From NCBI GenBank assembly GCA_031972135.1, contig DALYFH010000001.1:1-60389 (forward strand): a stretch of 60,389 nt of DNA. Direction: 5' to 3'. This stretch comes from GWF sp031972135 (GTDB lineage: Bacteria; Patescibacteriota; Microgenomatia; UBA1400; UBA12108). A program made the position numbers and the translations under genes. The notes below the pieces were generated by a model. That model had not been told where the DNA came from. It saw nothing but the letters and a program-made list of their open reading frames with translations, and ran no database searches. Positions 24,409 to 33,068 of the stretch are shown here, one piece after another. Each line of letters starts with the position of its first letter. Within the stretch, counting starts at the first letter, position 1.

Positions 24409-25380
24409 ATGACAAAAAATGTACGCCACCCAGAATATCAGTATCTCGACCTGATGCAAGACATCATGGATAACGGTGAGTGGAAGGTATCGCACTCGAC
24501 AGGCGTCAAGCTTAAGAGTGTGTTTGGTCGGATTGCCCGATACGATCTATCTCAGGGATTACCTGTTCTTACGACAAAGAAAGTTTTTACCCGAGGGATA
24601 ATACATGAACTTATTTGGTTCCTCTCTGGATCATCTAACATTAAATACCTAGTAGATAACGACGTACATATCTGGGACGAATGGGCATATAAAAAATATG
24701 AATGGGCACTAAAAGACGGGAGCGCAAAAGAACCTCTGACATTTGAAGAGTTTATGGCGAGAGCTAAGAGCGATCCAAAGTTTCTCGAAAAATGGGGAGA
24801 GTTGGGTCCTGTCTACGGCGTGCAATGGCGCAACTGGCCAGCGCGGGATGAGATGACTGGTGAAGTAAAGGAGGTAGATCAGCTAGGATGGGCAATTGAG
24901 AAGATTAAAAAGTACCCACAAAAGAAACATTACATAGTATCAGCCTGGAATGCAGGGTGTATCTATGAGATGTCTGGGTCACATGGCGCCTCGATGGTCA
25001 TTGCCCCATGTCACACGATGTTTCATATAAATATAACTGGCAAAAAACTATCGCTCCTCCTGTACCAACGCAGTGCTGATCTGTTCCTAGGAGTTCCTTT
25101 TAACATCGCCTCTTATGCACTCCTTACCATGCTGATTGCGCAGGTGACTGGGTACGAGCCAGGCGAGTTTGTGCACGTCTTTGGTGATGTGCATATCTAT
25201 GAAAACCATCTTGAGCAGTGCAAAGAGCAGATAAAACGAGAGCCCCGTGCTTTCCCCAAAGTATGGATTAACCCAGAGATCAAAAATATTGATGAGTTTA
25301 AGTTTGAGGATATAAAGCTCGAGGGGTATGACCCACATCCGCCGATCAAAGGGGATATTACAGTTGTAGGTGGGTTCTAG
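24409..25380 (+). CDS. thyA: Thymidylate synthase
   Basis: It methylates dUMP to dTMP using methylene-tetrahydrofolate. The catalytic cysteine lies in MVIAPCHTMFHINI, with LYQRSADLFLGVPFNIASYALL and HVFGDVHIYENHLEQ following. GPVYGVQWRNW marks the folate/dUMP region. The 323-residue length fits with an insertion of the longer ThyA type. The folA start codon follows its stop immediately. Confidence 0.97.
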   Translation: MTKNVRHPEYQYLDLMQDIMDNGEWKVSHSTGVKLKSVFGRIARYDLSQGLPVLTTKKVFTRGIIHELIWFLSGSSNIKYLVDNDVHIWDEWAYKKYEWALKDGSAKEPLTFEEFMARAKSDPKFLEKWGELGPVYGVQWRNWPARDEMTGEVKEVDQLGWAIEKIKKYPQKKHYIVSAWNAGCIYEMSGSHGASMVIAPCHTMFHINITGKKLSLLLYQRSADLFLGVPFNIASYALLTMLIAQVTGYEPGEFVHVFGDVHIYENHLEQCKEQIKREPRAFPKVWINPEIKNIDEFKFEDIKLEGYDPHPPIKGDITVVGGF

Positions 25381-25836
25381 ATGATTAGTGCTATTGCAGT
25401 CATAGGGCGAAACCGAGAGCTAGGGCAAGCTAATAAACTAATATTTAATGTCCCAGGGGATCTGCCGCGTTTTAAAGCTATTACCATGGGGCACCCGATC
25501 ATTATGGGAAGAAAGACTAGAGACTCGATCGGTCGTGAGCTACCAGGGCGCACCAATATTATCCTGAGCCGTAGTGGTGGTGTCGGCACTATTGAGGCAG
25601 CGATAGAGCTAGCCAAGAAATCTCACGGGAGTGAGGAGATATTTGTAATTGGAGGAGGGGAGATCTACAACCTAGCCATGCCATATGTAAGCCGATTGTA
25701 TCTGACGGTGGTTGATGACGAAGCACCTAATGCTGATACATTTTTCCCTGATTATTCTGGTTTTACCAAAGCGATAATGGATCAGGAGCACGTGGAGAGA
25801 GGAGTGAAGTTTAGGTATTTGACGATTGAGAGATAA
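25381..25836 (+). CDS. folA: Dihydrofolate reductase
   Basis: It regenerates tetrahydrofolate from the dihydrofolate made by ThyA. ISAIAVIGRNRELGQANKLIFNVPGDLPRFKAIT, GHPIIMGRKTRDSIG and EIFVIGGGEIYNLAMPYVSRLYLT are typical, and an Asp in a position near FNVPGDL corresponds to the active-site acid. It directly abuts thyA, so the two are one operon. Confidence 0.96.
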   Translation: MISAIAVIGRNRELGQANKLIFNVPGDLPRFKAITMGHPIIMGRKTRDSIGRELPGRTNIILSRSGGVGTIEAAIELAKKSHGSEEIFVIGGGEIYNLAMPYVSRLYLTVVDDEAPNADTFFPDYSGFTKAIMDQEHVERGVKFRYLTIER

Positions 25837-25874
25837 TTACCTATTCATGATTAGTTGTGTAGCGTTTTGACATG

Positions 25875-25902
25875 TTGACGATTATGGGTCTATTGGTATA
25901 AT
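25875..25902 (+). promoter_or_regulatory. Promoter TTGACG-16-TATAAT
   Basis: TTGACG (25875-25880) and TATAAT (25897-25902) have 16-bp spacing. The -10 ends 6 nt before the ATG at 25909, which predicts a leaderless message. Confidence 0.7.
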
Positions 25903-25908
25903 TCTCGG

Positions 25909-26782
25909 ATGAGCAACGCTTTACGGCCTGAAGCACTGCCAAAAGGATACGAATGGGTAGCTGGTCTGGTTGCAAAGCCAGGTAGCGACTTTGAAATCAA
26001 GACAGGTAAACCAGAACAGCAAGGATATGAAAAAGGTATTGTCGTTGTTGCGAAAAACAGAAGAAGAACGTTGAAGATAGATTTTACCGATACCAATAGT
26101 TTGATCCAGGTCGAAGGTACTTTTAATAACCAGACAGATAAGTGGAATTCACTCGCTATTACTAGTAGGGGAGGTGTTAGTAGTTTAGACAAATCTACAG
26201 ATCTATTAATGCATAGTTTTGAGCTAGTACCTCATCTATCAGGCATACAGCTTGGCTATTTTAGTGAGGATCGCGATGGTGTGGCAAAGTTAAAGACACT
26301 GAATCAGATTAGACCGACTCAGCAGCAATTAGAGATGATTTTTGCCTCGCCCATACCAAACGAGCATACAGTTGGGACAATTGCACATCTGCTCCTAATG
26401 GGACAAATTGAAAAGTTGAGCAAAGCACTTGATTACAAACTTACTTTTGATCCTACGAGAAACGCGCATAATCCCGACCATAGTTGGGTATTTATGAAAA
26501 ATTGGGAACCTGCTTACAAGGCTGGCGATACTTTAAGCGCTATCGCGTTAATGGGTTGGAACAGCGGCGAAAACGAAGGAAGTCCTCATACCGTAGATGT
26601 AACTATAGGTAGTAATGAAGTCATTGGAGTGGAGGGAGACATNNNNNNNNNNCGGGAGTCAGCCTAGACCATTTATTAAGGCTTATGACACTTTGGGAAT
26701 TAGTCAGGAAGATGCACGTCGAGATTCGACCTTATTAGTTGCAAGACTTTTCAAAGTCTCACATACGATCTCAAGCACTTAA
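25909..26782 (+). CDS. Hypothetical protein interrupted by an assembly gap
   Basis: The part before the gap (25909-26642) encodes about 244 residues of mixed alpha/beta sequence, with AHNPDHSWVFMKNWEPAYKAGDTLSAIALMGWN near the gap. After the gap, the frame from 26654 gives 42 further residues (GSQPRPFIKAYDTLGISQED...) to a stop at 26780-26782, which I take as its C-terminus. No family is recognised. The frame join and the gap length are inferred. Confidence 0.5.
26643..26652. other. Assembly gap (10 N)
   Basis: Ten Ns of unknown true length interrupt the hypothetical gene that starts at 25909. Confidence 0.95.
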
Positions 26783-26832
26783 TCCTACTTACACTACCGT
26801 ATAATTGCTTATTCCAGGTTATAATCATAGTT

Positions 26833-27600
26833 ATGAAATTTGATGGCAAAGGTTTTGCAAAGAATATCGAAGAAATAGTAGCCGAGCGGGTATCTAAGCT
26901 AGAGTTAAAACCTAGAATTGTGAGTATCTTAGTGGGCAATGATCCAGCGAGCGTGCTTTATACCAGGTTAAAACAAGAGGCAGCAGAACGCGTCGGGATA
27001 GATTTTGAGGTAGTGAGACTAGAGTCGGTTACCAGGGAGCAGATACAATCTATTGCTGAGAGAGAAGATGTAACTGGACTCATGATCCAGCTCCCGGTAC
27101 CAGGACTAAATGGCGAGACTCAGGAGGAGATCCTGTCTGCGATCCCGCTTAGTAAAGATGTAGATGGACTCAGGTATCCGGCGAGTGGGGTAGTACCACC
27201 GGTGGTATCAGCAATTTTGCAAGTAATGGATAAAATTGGTGTAAGTCAGAAATTAGAAATACGAAATCAGAAAATTGTAGTTGTAGGAGCTAAAGGGTTT
27301 GTCGGGAGTGGCGTAGTGTCTGAGCTAAATAAGATTGGGAAGACAGTAATAGGAGTAGAGCGAGGGGACGATATGGGAGTGATCACGAGCGGGGATGTGG
27401 TAATTAGTGCAGTGGGCGAGGAGGGAATCATTAAATCTGAGATGGTAAAGGATGGGGCTGTAGTTATAGATGTGGGCGCACCGCGAGGGGATATGACAAA
27501 AGAAGTATATCAAAAAGCATCAGTGTCGGTAGAAGTACCTGGCGGCGTGGGACCTGTGACTATCGCCTGCCTGATGGAGAATGCCACAAACTTGCAATGA
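26833..27600 (+). CDS. folD: Methylenetetrahydrofolate dehydrogenase/cyclohydrolase
   Basis: It interconverts methylene-, methenyl- and formyl-tetrahydrofolate. The dehydrogenase/cyclohydrolase lysine region is SVLYTRLKQEAAERVGI. GLMIQLPVPGLNGE, KDVDGLRYPASG, IVVVGAKGFVGSGV and VPGGVGPVTIACLMENA are family hallmarks. At 255 residues it is slightly short. It completes the one-carbon set with glyA, thyA and folA within 5 kb. Confidence 0.95.
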   Translation: MKFDGKGFAKNIEEIVAERVSKLELKPRIVSILVGNDPASVLYTRLKQEAAERVGIDFEVVRLESVTREQIQSIAEREDVTGLMIQLPVPGLNGETQEEILSAIPLSKDVDGLRYPASGVVPPVVSAILQVMDKIGVSQKLEIRNQKIVVVGAKGFVGSGVVSELNKIGKTVIGVERGDDMGVITSGDVVISAVGEEGIIKSEMVKDGAVVIDVGAPRGDMTKEVYQKASVSVEVPGGVGPVTIACLMENATNLQ

Positions 27601-27602
27601 CT

Positions 27603-27770
27603 ATGCCTGAAAAACCAGGTTCTCACGATGTCGAATCAGACTTAATGTTACATCCGATGTTCCGCAATGTAGTTTGGCGAATGATGTATACGTTCTATAT
27701 AACAAAAGGATATCGAGAACCTTTTACCGAAGAAATGCGCATAGAAAGACATAAGCTATTTGGATGGTGA
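27603..27770 (+). CDS. Small hypothetical protein, 55 aa
   Basis: An open frame begins at ATG 27603, overlapping the end region of folD by spacing of only 2 nt, and runs to TGA at 27768-27770. It is rich in aromatic and Met residues in the middle (MLHPMFRNVVWRMMYTFYITKGY) with a charged tail. The close coupling to folD makes it plausible. No family is recognised. Confidence 0.4.
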   Translation: MPEKPGSHDVESDLMLHPMFRNVVWRMMYTFYITKGYREPFTEEMRIERHKLFGW

Positions 27771-27845
27771 GCTAAGCATTGGCATATTGATTTGTCAGAG
27801 AGAGTATGAGATACTCTTAAATTGTTATGTGTGTAAGGAGTATGT

Positions 27846-28034
27846 ATGTCAACATTTGAAAATGCTCAAGAGATAGCAGCAAAGAGAAACAATCTCACAA
27901 CTGAGGAATATTACAACCAAGTTACAGGTTTTGCAGCATTAGTTGCAGGCATTTTAAAGCCAAAAGAGAAAACTGAAAAAGCTACTCCCGTTGTCCCGGA
28001 TATGAAACATACAAATGTAGTTGATAGTAACTGA
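27846..28034 (+). CDS. Small hypothetical protein, 62 aa
   Basis: A Shine-Dalgarno (taaggag) precedes ATG 27846. The protein has a helical N-terminal half with TTEEYYNQVTGFAALVAGIL and a Lys/Pro-rich tail. It is isolated between folD and rpsB, and the family is unknown. Confidence 0.5.
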   Translation: MSTFENAQEIAAKRNNLTTEEYYNQVTGFAALVAGILKPKEKTEKATPVVPDMKHTNVVDSN

Positions 28035-28052
28035 CATCATCTACAGTTGTGA

Positions 28053-28139
28053 TATAATTCCTCAAGTTATAAAAATCTACATCTAGAGACAAATCTCCTG
28101 CAATAGTAGGGTCCTAGAGAAGAATAAGGAGATAAACAT
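28053..28139 (+). promoter_or_regulatory. rpsB promoter and structured leader
   Basis: TATAAT at 28053-28058 with an upstream TG gives a leader of about 75 nt. In it, tctag-gac (28082-28090) pairs with gtcctaga (28111-28118) around an inner cctgc/gtagg hairpin. The SD aaggag follows. Ribosomal protein S2 represses its own mRNA in several bacteria through a leader structure, so autoregulation is a reasonable guess. Confidence 0.5.
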
Positions 28140-28904
28140 ATGGCAGCTAAAGCGCCAAAAACAGTAAGTAAAGAAGTAGTAGAGAAGAAAGTCGAAAATA
28201 CTGCTTACCATTTCCCCGAACTCAAAGAAATGCTAGAGGCTGGAGTCCATTTTGGACATTCAGTAAAACGTCGCAACCCCAGGATGGACGAGTACGTTTA
28301 TGCAGTCAAAAATGGAGTACAGATTTTTGACCTAATCAAGACCCACGAAAAACTCAAAGAAGCCTGCGATTATCTCAAAGAAACCGTAGCCAAAGGTGGA
28401 TCTATCCTCCTAGTCGGATCCAAAGGTCAGGCTGCACCAACGATTAAGGCTGAGGCAGAGCGGATCGGCGTCCCATACATTTCTACTCGCTGGATAGGTG
28501 GTCTCTTTACCAACTGGGAGATGCTAAAAGGCAGAGTAAACCGTCTCATAGATATGCGCAAAGCTTTTGAGACAGGAGCATATAGCAAATACACCAAAAA
28601 AGAACAGGTTGTTCTCAAGAAAGAGATGGATCGTCTAGACCGGATGTACGGCGGTGTAGTAACACTCAAAGATCTACCAAAAGTCATCTTTATTGTGGAC
28701 CCAACCCGTGAGACTACAGCTCTCCATGAGAGTCTCCTCCGAGAGATCCCAGTAGTTGCGATCTGTGATAGTAACTGTAACCCAGACGGAATTACCAAGG
28801 TAATCCCAGCTAATGATGACGCACTAAAATCAGTTGTCATGTTAGTGACTGCCGTTACCCACGCAGTCGAAGAGGGACTAATGCTCGCCAAGAGAGCTGC
28901 CTAA
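28140..28904 (+). CDS. rpsB: 30S ribosomal protein S2
   Basis: S2 binds the 30S head-body junction. LKEMLEAGVHFGHSVKRRNPRMDEYVYAVKNGVQIFDL and RWIGGLFTNWEML are characteristic, as are DPTRETTALHESLLREIPVVAICDSNCNPD near the C-terminus. The 254 residues are normal length, with a short charged N-terminal extension. tsf follows, the usual order. Confidence 0.97.
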   Translation: MAAKAPKTVSKEVVEKKVENTAYHFPELKEMLEAGVHFGHSVKRRNPRMDEYVYAVKNGVQIFDLIKTHEKLKEACDYLKETVAKGGSILLVGSKGQAAPTIKAEAERIGVPYISTRWIGGLFTNWEMLKGRVNRLIDMRKAFETGAYSKYTKKEQVVLKKEMDRLDRMYGGVVTLKDLPKVIFIVDPTRETTALHESLLREIPVVAICDSNCNPDGITKVIPANDDALKSVVMLVTAVTHAVEEGLMLAKRAA

Positions 28905-28947
28905 AGTTAAAGTTACAAAGTATAAAGATAATTAGGATTAGAACAAT

Positions 28948-29397
28948 ATGACAAAAATAACAATGGATCAGATTAAAGAGCTCCGCGAGGAGACAGGGGC
29001 AGGGATTATGGACGTACGCAAGGCACTGACCGCCTCAGAGGGTGATATGAAAAAGGCAAAAGCCTGGATCACCGAAAAAGGGTTAACTCGCGCAGCCGAA
29101 AAAGCCGATCGCACCACCGAAGCAGGGTATGTGTTCTCATATGTCCACTTTAATGGCAGAGTTGGTGCACTAGTTAAGCTCGCTTGCGAGACAGATTTTG
29201 TGGCTAAGACAGAGGATTTTCAGCATCTAGGTCGCGAGATCGCAATGCAGGTAGCCTCGATGAAGCCAGAAACTATCGAAGAGCTAATGTCACAAGATTA
29301 TCTCAGAGACAGTAGCCAGACTATCGAAAAACTAGCCAAAACAGTATCAGGTAAGACTGGGGAGAATATCCGAGTCATTGCTATTGCAGTCCTTTAA
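28948..29397 (+). CDS. tsf: Elongation factor Ts, short form
   Basis: EF-Ts exchanges GDP on EF-Tu. The UBA-like N-terminal domain (MDQIKELREETGAGIMDVRKAL) and the signature CETDFVAKTEDFQ are intact. At 149 residues it retains only the N-terminal domain and one core subdomain. E. coli has about 280 residues. The frame ends naturally at TAA, so this is not an obvious frameshift. Confidence 0.93.
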   Translation: MTKITMDQIKELREETGAGIMDVRKALTASEGDMKKAKAWITEKGLTRAAEKADRTTEAGYVFSYVHFNGRVGALVKLACETDFVAKTEDFQHLGREIAMQVASMKPETIEELMSQDYLRDSSQTIEKLAKTVSGKTGENIRVIAIAVL

Positions 29398-29458
29398 TTC
29401 AGACAACCGGAAAACTCGGATAGCCTGAATGTCGGAGATTCAGAAAATCGGATAATGG
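29398..29458. repeat. Degenerate 9-bp tandem repeat array
   Basis: Units resembling aaaactcgg and aaaatcgg recur with 8-9 bp spacing between tsf and rseP. Similar units flank the four-helix-bundle gene at 39032-39397. It may be a solo site of the same element. Confidence 0.45.
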
Positions 29459-29474
29459 ATGGTATGATATTTGA

Positions 29475-30551
29475 ATGACTACGATCTTACTCTTATCACT
29501 TCTTATCCTCCTTCACGAGTTTGGACATTACGTTGTCGCCAAATTATTTGGGGTAAAAGTAGAGGAGTTTGGGATCGGGATACCACCAAAGGCTTTTAAA
29601 CTTTTTACCTGGCGCGAGACAGAATTTACCTTTAACTGGCTCCCTCTGGGTGGCTTTGTACGGCTAGCTGGCGAGGATCATGACCCATCTCTCTGGGAGA
29701 AGATAAATCCATTTTTGCGCAAAAAAATGTTCTTTGCAAAACCCGCGTGGCAGCGAGCACTCGTGATCATGGCAGGAGTATTTGTTAACTTTGTGGTTGG
29801 CATACTAGCTTTTTCGACGATTTATTCGATCAATGGAGTGCCAAAAGAGGTAGGACAGCAGGTGATGATCTCCGACGTACTACCAAATACTCCGGCTGAG
29901 TTTGCTAACCTAGAGCAGGGCGAAGTCGTTTACCAAATTGATGAGACAGAGGTAAAAACTTCGGCTGAGTTTGTGGAGTTGATCAAAGAGCGCAAAGGTA
30001 AAAACGTAAGCCTGTGGCTAAACAAAGTAGATATTAATGGAAAGCGTACTGATACTAGTCGAGTGGTAGAGATCGTACCAAGAGAAAACCCTCCAGCGGG
30101 AGAAGGGGCACTCGGTGTGGCTGTGTCGACTGTGCCGATATTTGAATATGAGAAACTGCCTTGGTATAAAGCGCCAATTGTCGGGACTGTAGAGGGATTT
30201 AAAGAAGCGATAGGGTGGAGTAGAGAATTTTTGCGGATCTTTTCGCATCCATCAGAACTGATTAAAAATGTTGGTGGGCCTGTGCAGGTAGTACGGGTTG
30301 GGCAGCAGGCAGTTTCGATGGGATGGGAGGTGACACTTAGATTTGTCGGCATCATTTCCCTTAACCTAGCGATCTTTAATCTACTACCGATCCCTGCGCT
30401 CGACGGTGGGAGACTACTTATGGTAGCTCTCGAAAAGGTTGTTGGAAGAAAGCGGGTTGCTCGGGTCGAGCAGTATGTGAATGCGGTCGGGATGGGGTTA
30501 CTAATCCTACTATTGATTGTGATTACGATTAAAGATATCTTTTTCAGCTAG
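29475..30551 (+). CDS. rseP: Site-2 protease, RseP family
   Basis: An intramembrane zinc metalloprotease. The HEFGH motif is in the first helix (residues about 14-18), a PDZ domain (about 125-200) follows, and NLLPIPALDGGRLL supplies the third metal ligand. At 358 residues it has one PDZ domain. A tatgat box 6 nt before the ATG suggests a leaderless message. Confidence 0.95.
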   Translation: MTTILLLSLLILLHEFGHYVVAKLFGVKVEEFGIGIPPKAFKLFTWRETEFTFNWLPLGGFVRLAGEDHDPSLWEKINPFLRKKMFFAKPAWQRALVIMAGVFVNFVVGILAFSTIYSINGVPKEVGQQVMISDVLPNTPAEFANLEQGEVVYQIDETEVKTSAEFVELIKERKGKNVSLWLNKVDINGKRTDTSRVVEIVPRENPPAGEGALGVAVSTVPIFEYEKLPWYKAPIVGTVEGFKEAIGWSREFLRIFSHPSELIKNVGGPVQVVRVGQQAVSMGWEVTLRFVGIISLNLAIFNLLPIPALDGGRLLMVALEKVVGRKRVARVEQYVNAVGMGLLILLLIVITIKDIFFS

Positions 30552-30563
30552 CTTTTTATCTCG

Positions 30564-30672
30564 GAAAATGTATTTTACTTAAAAAAGCGGTCTATCTGCG
30601 ACTGGTGTCGCAGCGACCTCAATCTCGGCCTACACGGCCTGCGATACTTTTTTTGTTGTAAAACACATTTTC
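30564..30672. repeat. Inverted-repeat element family B, copy 2
   Basis: Outer arms gaaaatgtattttac (30564-30578) and gtaaaacacattttc (30658-30672) pair with one mismatch. Inside are aaaaaa/ttttttt tracts, a perfect 7-bp hairpin ctgcgac/gtcgcag and the shared 29-bp block at 30615-30643. The total of 109 bp resembles a miniature inverted-repeat element. Confidence 0.75.
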
Positions 30673-30707
30673 CTCATAATTCTCGTTGCATGTTATGATT
30701 TGCCTGT

Positions 30708-31706
30708 ATGAAAAAGGTAGTGGTAATCGGGGGTGGGACAGGGACATATACGGTTCTTAGGGGACTAAAAAAGTATCCAGATTTAGATATTACGGCAATA
30801 GTTACCATGGCGGATGATGGCGGCAGTAATAAAGTACTAAGGGATGAGTTTGGACTTCTACCTACCTCTGGTGTTAGACAATGTATGGTCGCATTAGCAG
30901 AGAACGAAGGGCTCTTGCGAGAACTATTTTCCTATCGCTACTATCAGGGAGTCGGGATTTCGGGTATGACATTTGGCAACCTATTTATGGCGGCTGTCTC
31001 GGATATTACGGGTAGTCAGCGCGAGGCAATCAAGCGCACTGCCGAGCTATTAGATGTTAGAGGCAAGATACTACCTGTGGCATACGAGACTGTGTCACTA
31101 CTCGCGACTTATGCTGATGGGACTGAGGTCCTGGGAGAGCATGGGATAGATGTAGGGAAGGGGACGAGTGGGCGAGAGCGTATTATTAGCTTTCGGACGA
31201 TCCCACAAGTAGTGATAGATCCTGAAGCGAAGAAGGCTATCCAGGAAGCAGATCTGATCGTGCTCGGGCCAGGCGATCTCTATACTAATACTGTGGCTAA
31301 CCTAGCGATCTCGGGAGTGGTAGAGACTATCAGTCGTAGCTATGCCAAGCTGGCATTTGTCTTGAATGTCATGACTAAAAGAGGGGAGAGCTATGGATAT
31401 AAGGCTTCAGATTATCTAGATGACTTAAGTAAGTATCTGCCACTATCACGCCTGACTCATGTGATTGTTAATACTGATCGAACAATAGATCCCAGAGTAT
31501 CCAAAGCATACCAAAAAGAGGGATCAGAGTGGGTAGAGGATGATCTAGACGAGACGAAAGTACCGAGTGCTAAGTACTTAGTAATTAGAGAAAAATTACT
31601 CGCACAGGGTAAGATAAAAAAAGAAAAAGGAGACAATCTAGTTAGGAGTATGGTGCGCCACGACTCGGATAAGTTGGCAAAGGTGATAGTGAGATTGTTG
31701 ACATAG
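30708..31706 (+). CDS. YvcK/CofD-like gluconeogenesis factor
   Basis: The family binds UDP-sugars and influences cell wall and carbon metabolism. VVVIGGGTGTYTVLRGLKKYPDLDITAIVTMADDGGSNKVLRDEFG and TSGVRQCMVALAE are hallmarks. LIVLGPGDLYTNTVANLAISGV follows. The 332 residues are of normal length. A tatgat box is 8 nt upstream of the ATG. Confidence 0.93.
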   Translation: MKKVVVIGGGTGTYTVLRGLKKYPDLDITAIVTMADDGGSNKVLRDEFGLLPTSGVRQCMVALAENEGLLRELFSYRYYQGVGISGMTFGNLFMAAVSDITGSQREAIKRTAELLDVRGKILPVAYETVSLLATYADGTEVLGEHGIDVGKGTSGRERIISFRTIPQVVIDPEAKKAIQEADLIVLGPGDLYTNTVANLAISGVVETISRSYAKLAFVLNVMTKRGESYGYKASDYLDDLSKYLPLSRLTHVIVNTDRTIDPRVSKAYQKEGSEWVEDDLDETKVPSAKYLVIREKLLAQGKIKKEKGDNLVRSMVRHDSDKLAKVIVRLLT

Positions 31707-31725
31707 TTTGATATTGTCCTATAAT
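31698..31725 (+). promoter_or_regulatory. Promoter TTGACA-16-TATAAT
   Basis: A perfect -35 and a perfect -10 lie at 31698-31703 and 31720-31725. They overlap the end of the yvcK-like gene and end 8 nt before the ATG at 31734. Confidence 0.75.
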
Positions 31726-31733
31726 GTCTATTT

Positions 31734-32192
31734 ATGATTGATTGGGAGCAGAAGTACACCGAGGCTCTTGCAAATAATTCTTTGACGATGGAAATTGTTG
31801 TGGGATGTATTCTTGGACGAGGTGTTCATATTGCAAGCCGTGATCATATTGATATTGTAAGCATGTTTGACGAAAACCCGCCTGAGGGTGCATTAGATAT
31901 CGCAGCGGGATTAGAGACTCTAAGTAGGCAATTAACAAATACTGGTGTGGGTGGAGATTTTCGAATCTTAAACTGGGTAGTTGAAGAGGCATTGGCGTAT
32001 GCCGCTGATTCTAGGTGTGCTCCATCACGAGCACGTGCGGACATGATGGTAGAACGTGCACGAACTCTACTTAATTTTGCTGAGACAGAACTAGAAGCTA
32101 GATATGGGGCAAGAAATGTTTTAACAGAGCAACGGAATATTGTGAATGAACCATTACCTAATTTTAGATATCCATTAGATGGGATTGATTAG
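31734..32192 (+). CDS. Hypothetical protein, 152 aa
   Basis: No family is recognised. It is a soluble, mostly helical protein, with FRILNWVVEEALAYAADSRCAPSRARADMMVERARTLLNFAE as a long helical stretch. A near-perfect promoter gives an apparently leaderless message, so it is likely expressed. Confidence 0.6.
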   Translation: MIDWEQKYTEALANNSLTMEIVVGCILGRGVHIASRDHIDIVSMFDENPPEGALDIAAGLETLSRQLTNTGVGGDFRILNWVVEEALAYAADSRCAPSRARADMMVERARTLLNFAETELEARYGARNVLTEQRNIVNEPLPNFRYPLDGID

Positions 32193-32216
32193 CTTGGGTT
32201 AGTGTAAAATCGTCTT

Positions 32217-33062
32217 ATGTCCAAGACTTTAGTCACCCACAAAAACCCAGATCTCGATGCGATTACCTCACTTTGGTTACTGATCCGTTTTGACCAATCG
32301 CATTATGGGGATGCGCATCTAGAATTTATCCCAGCTAGTACTACGTACAAAAACCTCACCGTAGACTCTGACCCAGATGTAGTACACGTTGATGTTGGAT
32401 TTGGCAGATTTGACCATCACATGCCGGGGGGATACGAGACTTGTGGATCCAAACTAGTGTATGAAAACCTGGTAGCTCAGGGACTAGTCCCACCTAGCGA
32501 TACTGCGCTTAAGAGGATGACTGAGTTTGCACTCTCGATAGACCGCTTTGAAGACTCAGGCTGGGACGAGCCGCTAGCAGTACGATACGCCTATACCCTA
32601 CATGAGGTAATACCACCACTACATTCTCTCGGAGTCATGGATAACGAGGCAGTGGCACGTTATGTTTTCTTGTATCTAGACGGGGTTTATCAGCGGCTCA
32701 AGCAGGTGGTAAAAGCTGAAGAGGAAATCAAGACAGGAGAAGAATTTAGCTGGGCAGTGGGGAAGGGAATTGCAATACTATCTGCTAATAGCGAGGTGAT
32801 TAAGATTGCCCAAAAGCTAGGGTATACCCTAGTTATCCTCAAACATCCAGACTACGGACATATGAGGATTAAGGTAGTACCAGAGAAAAACATCGATCTG
32901 ACAGTACTTTATGATAAAATACTAGAGCACGATAGACCTGACCAATGGTTTTTGCATCCGTCTAAACAGATGTTACTCAATGGGTCAGACAAATCGAGTC
33001 CTAAGGATCCGACCAACCTCGCTTTACAAGAGGTAGTGGATTTTGTTAAGGAGGTGTTTTAA
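32217..33062 (+). CDS. DHH-like phosphoesterase-type protein
   Basis: The N-terminal THKNPDLDAITSLWLLIRF matches the first metal motif of DHH-type phosphoesterases (D-x-D-A). VHVDVGFGRFDHHMPGG carries a DHH motif, and a conserved-looking IDRFEDSGWDEP follows. The C-terminal part (WAVGKGIAIL...VILKHPDYGHMRIKV) could be a substrate-binding lobe. At 281 residues the identification of the superfamily is good, but the substrate is unknown. Confidence 0.65.
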   Translation: MSKTLVTHKNPDLDAITSLWLLIRFDQSHYGDAHLEFIPASTTYKNLTVDSDPDVVHVDVGFGRFDHHMPGGYETCGSKLVYENLVAQGLVPPSDTALKRMTEFALSIDRFEDSGWDEPLAVRYAYTLHEVIPPLHSLGVMDNEAVARYVFLYLDGVYQRLKQVVKAEEEIKTGEEFSWAVGKGIAILSANSEVIKIAQKLGYTLVILKHPDYGHMRIKVVPEKNIDLTVLYDKILEHDRPDQWFLHPSKQMLLNGSDKSSPKDPTNLALQEVVDFVKEVF

Positions 33063-33068
33063 TCTTAT

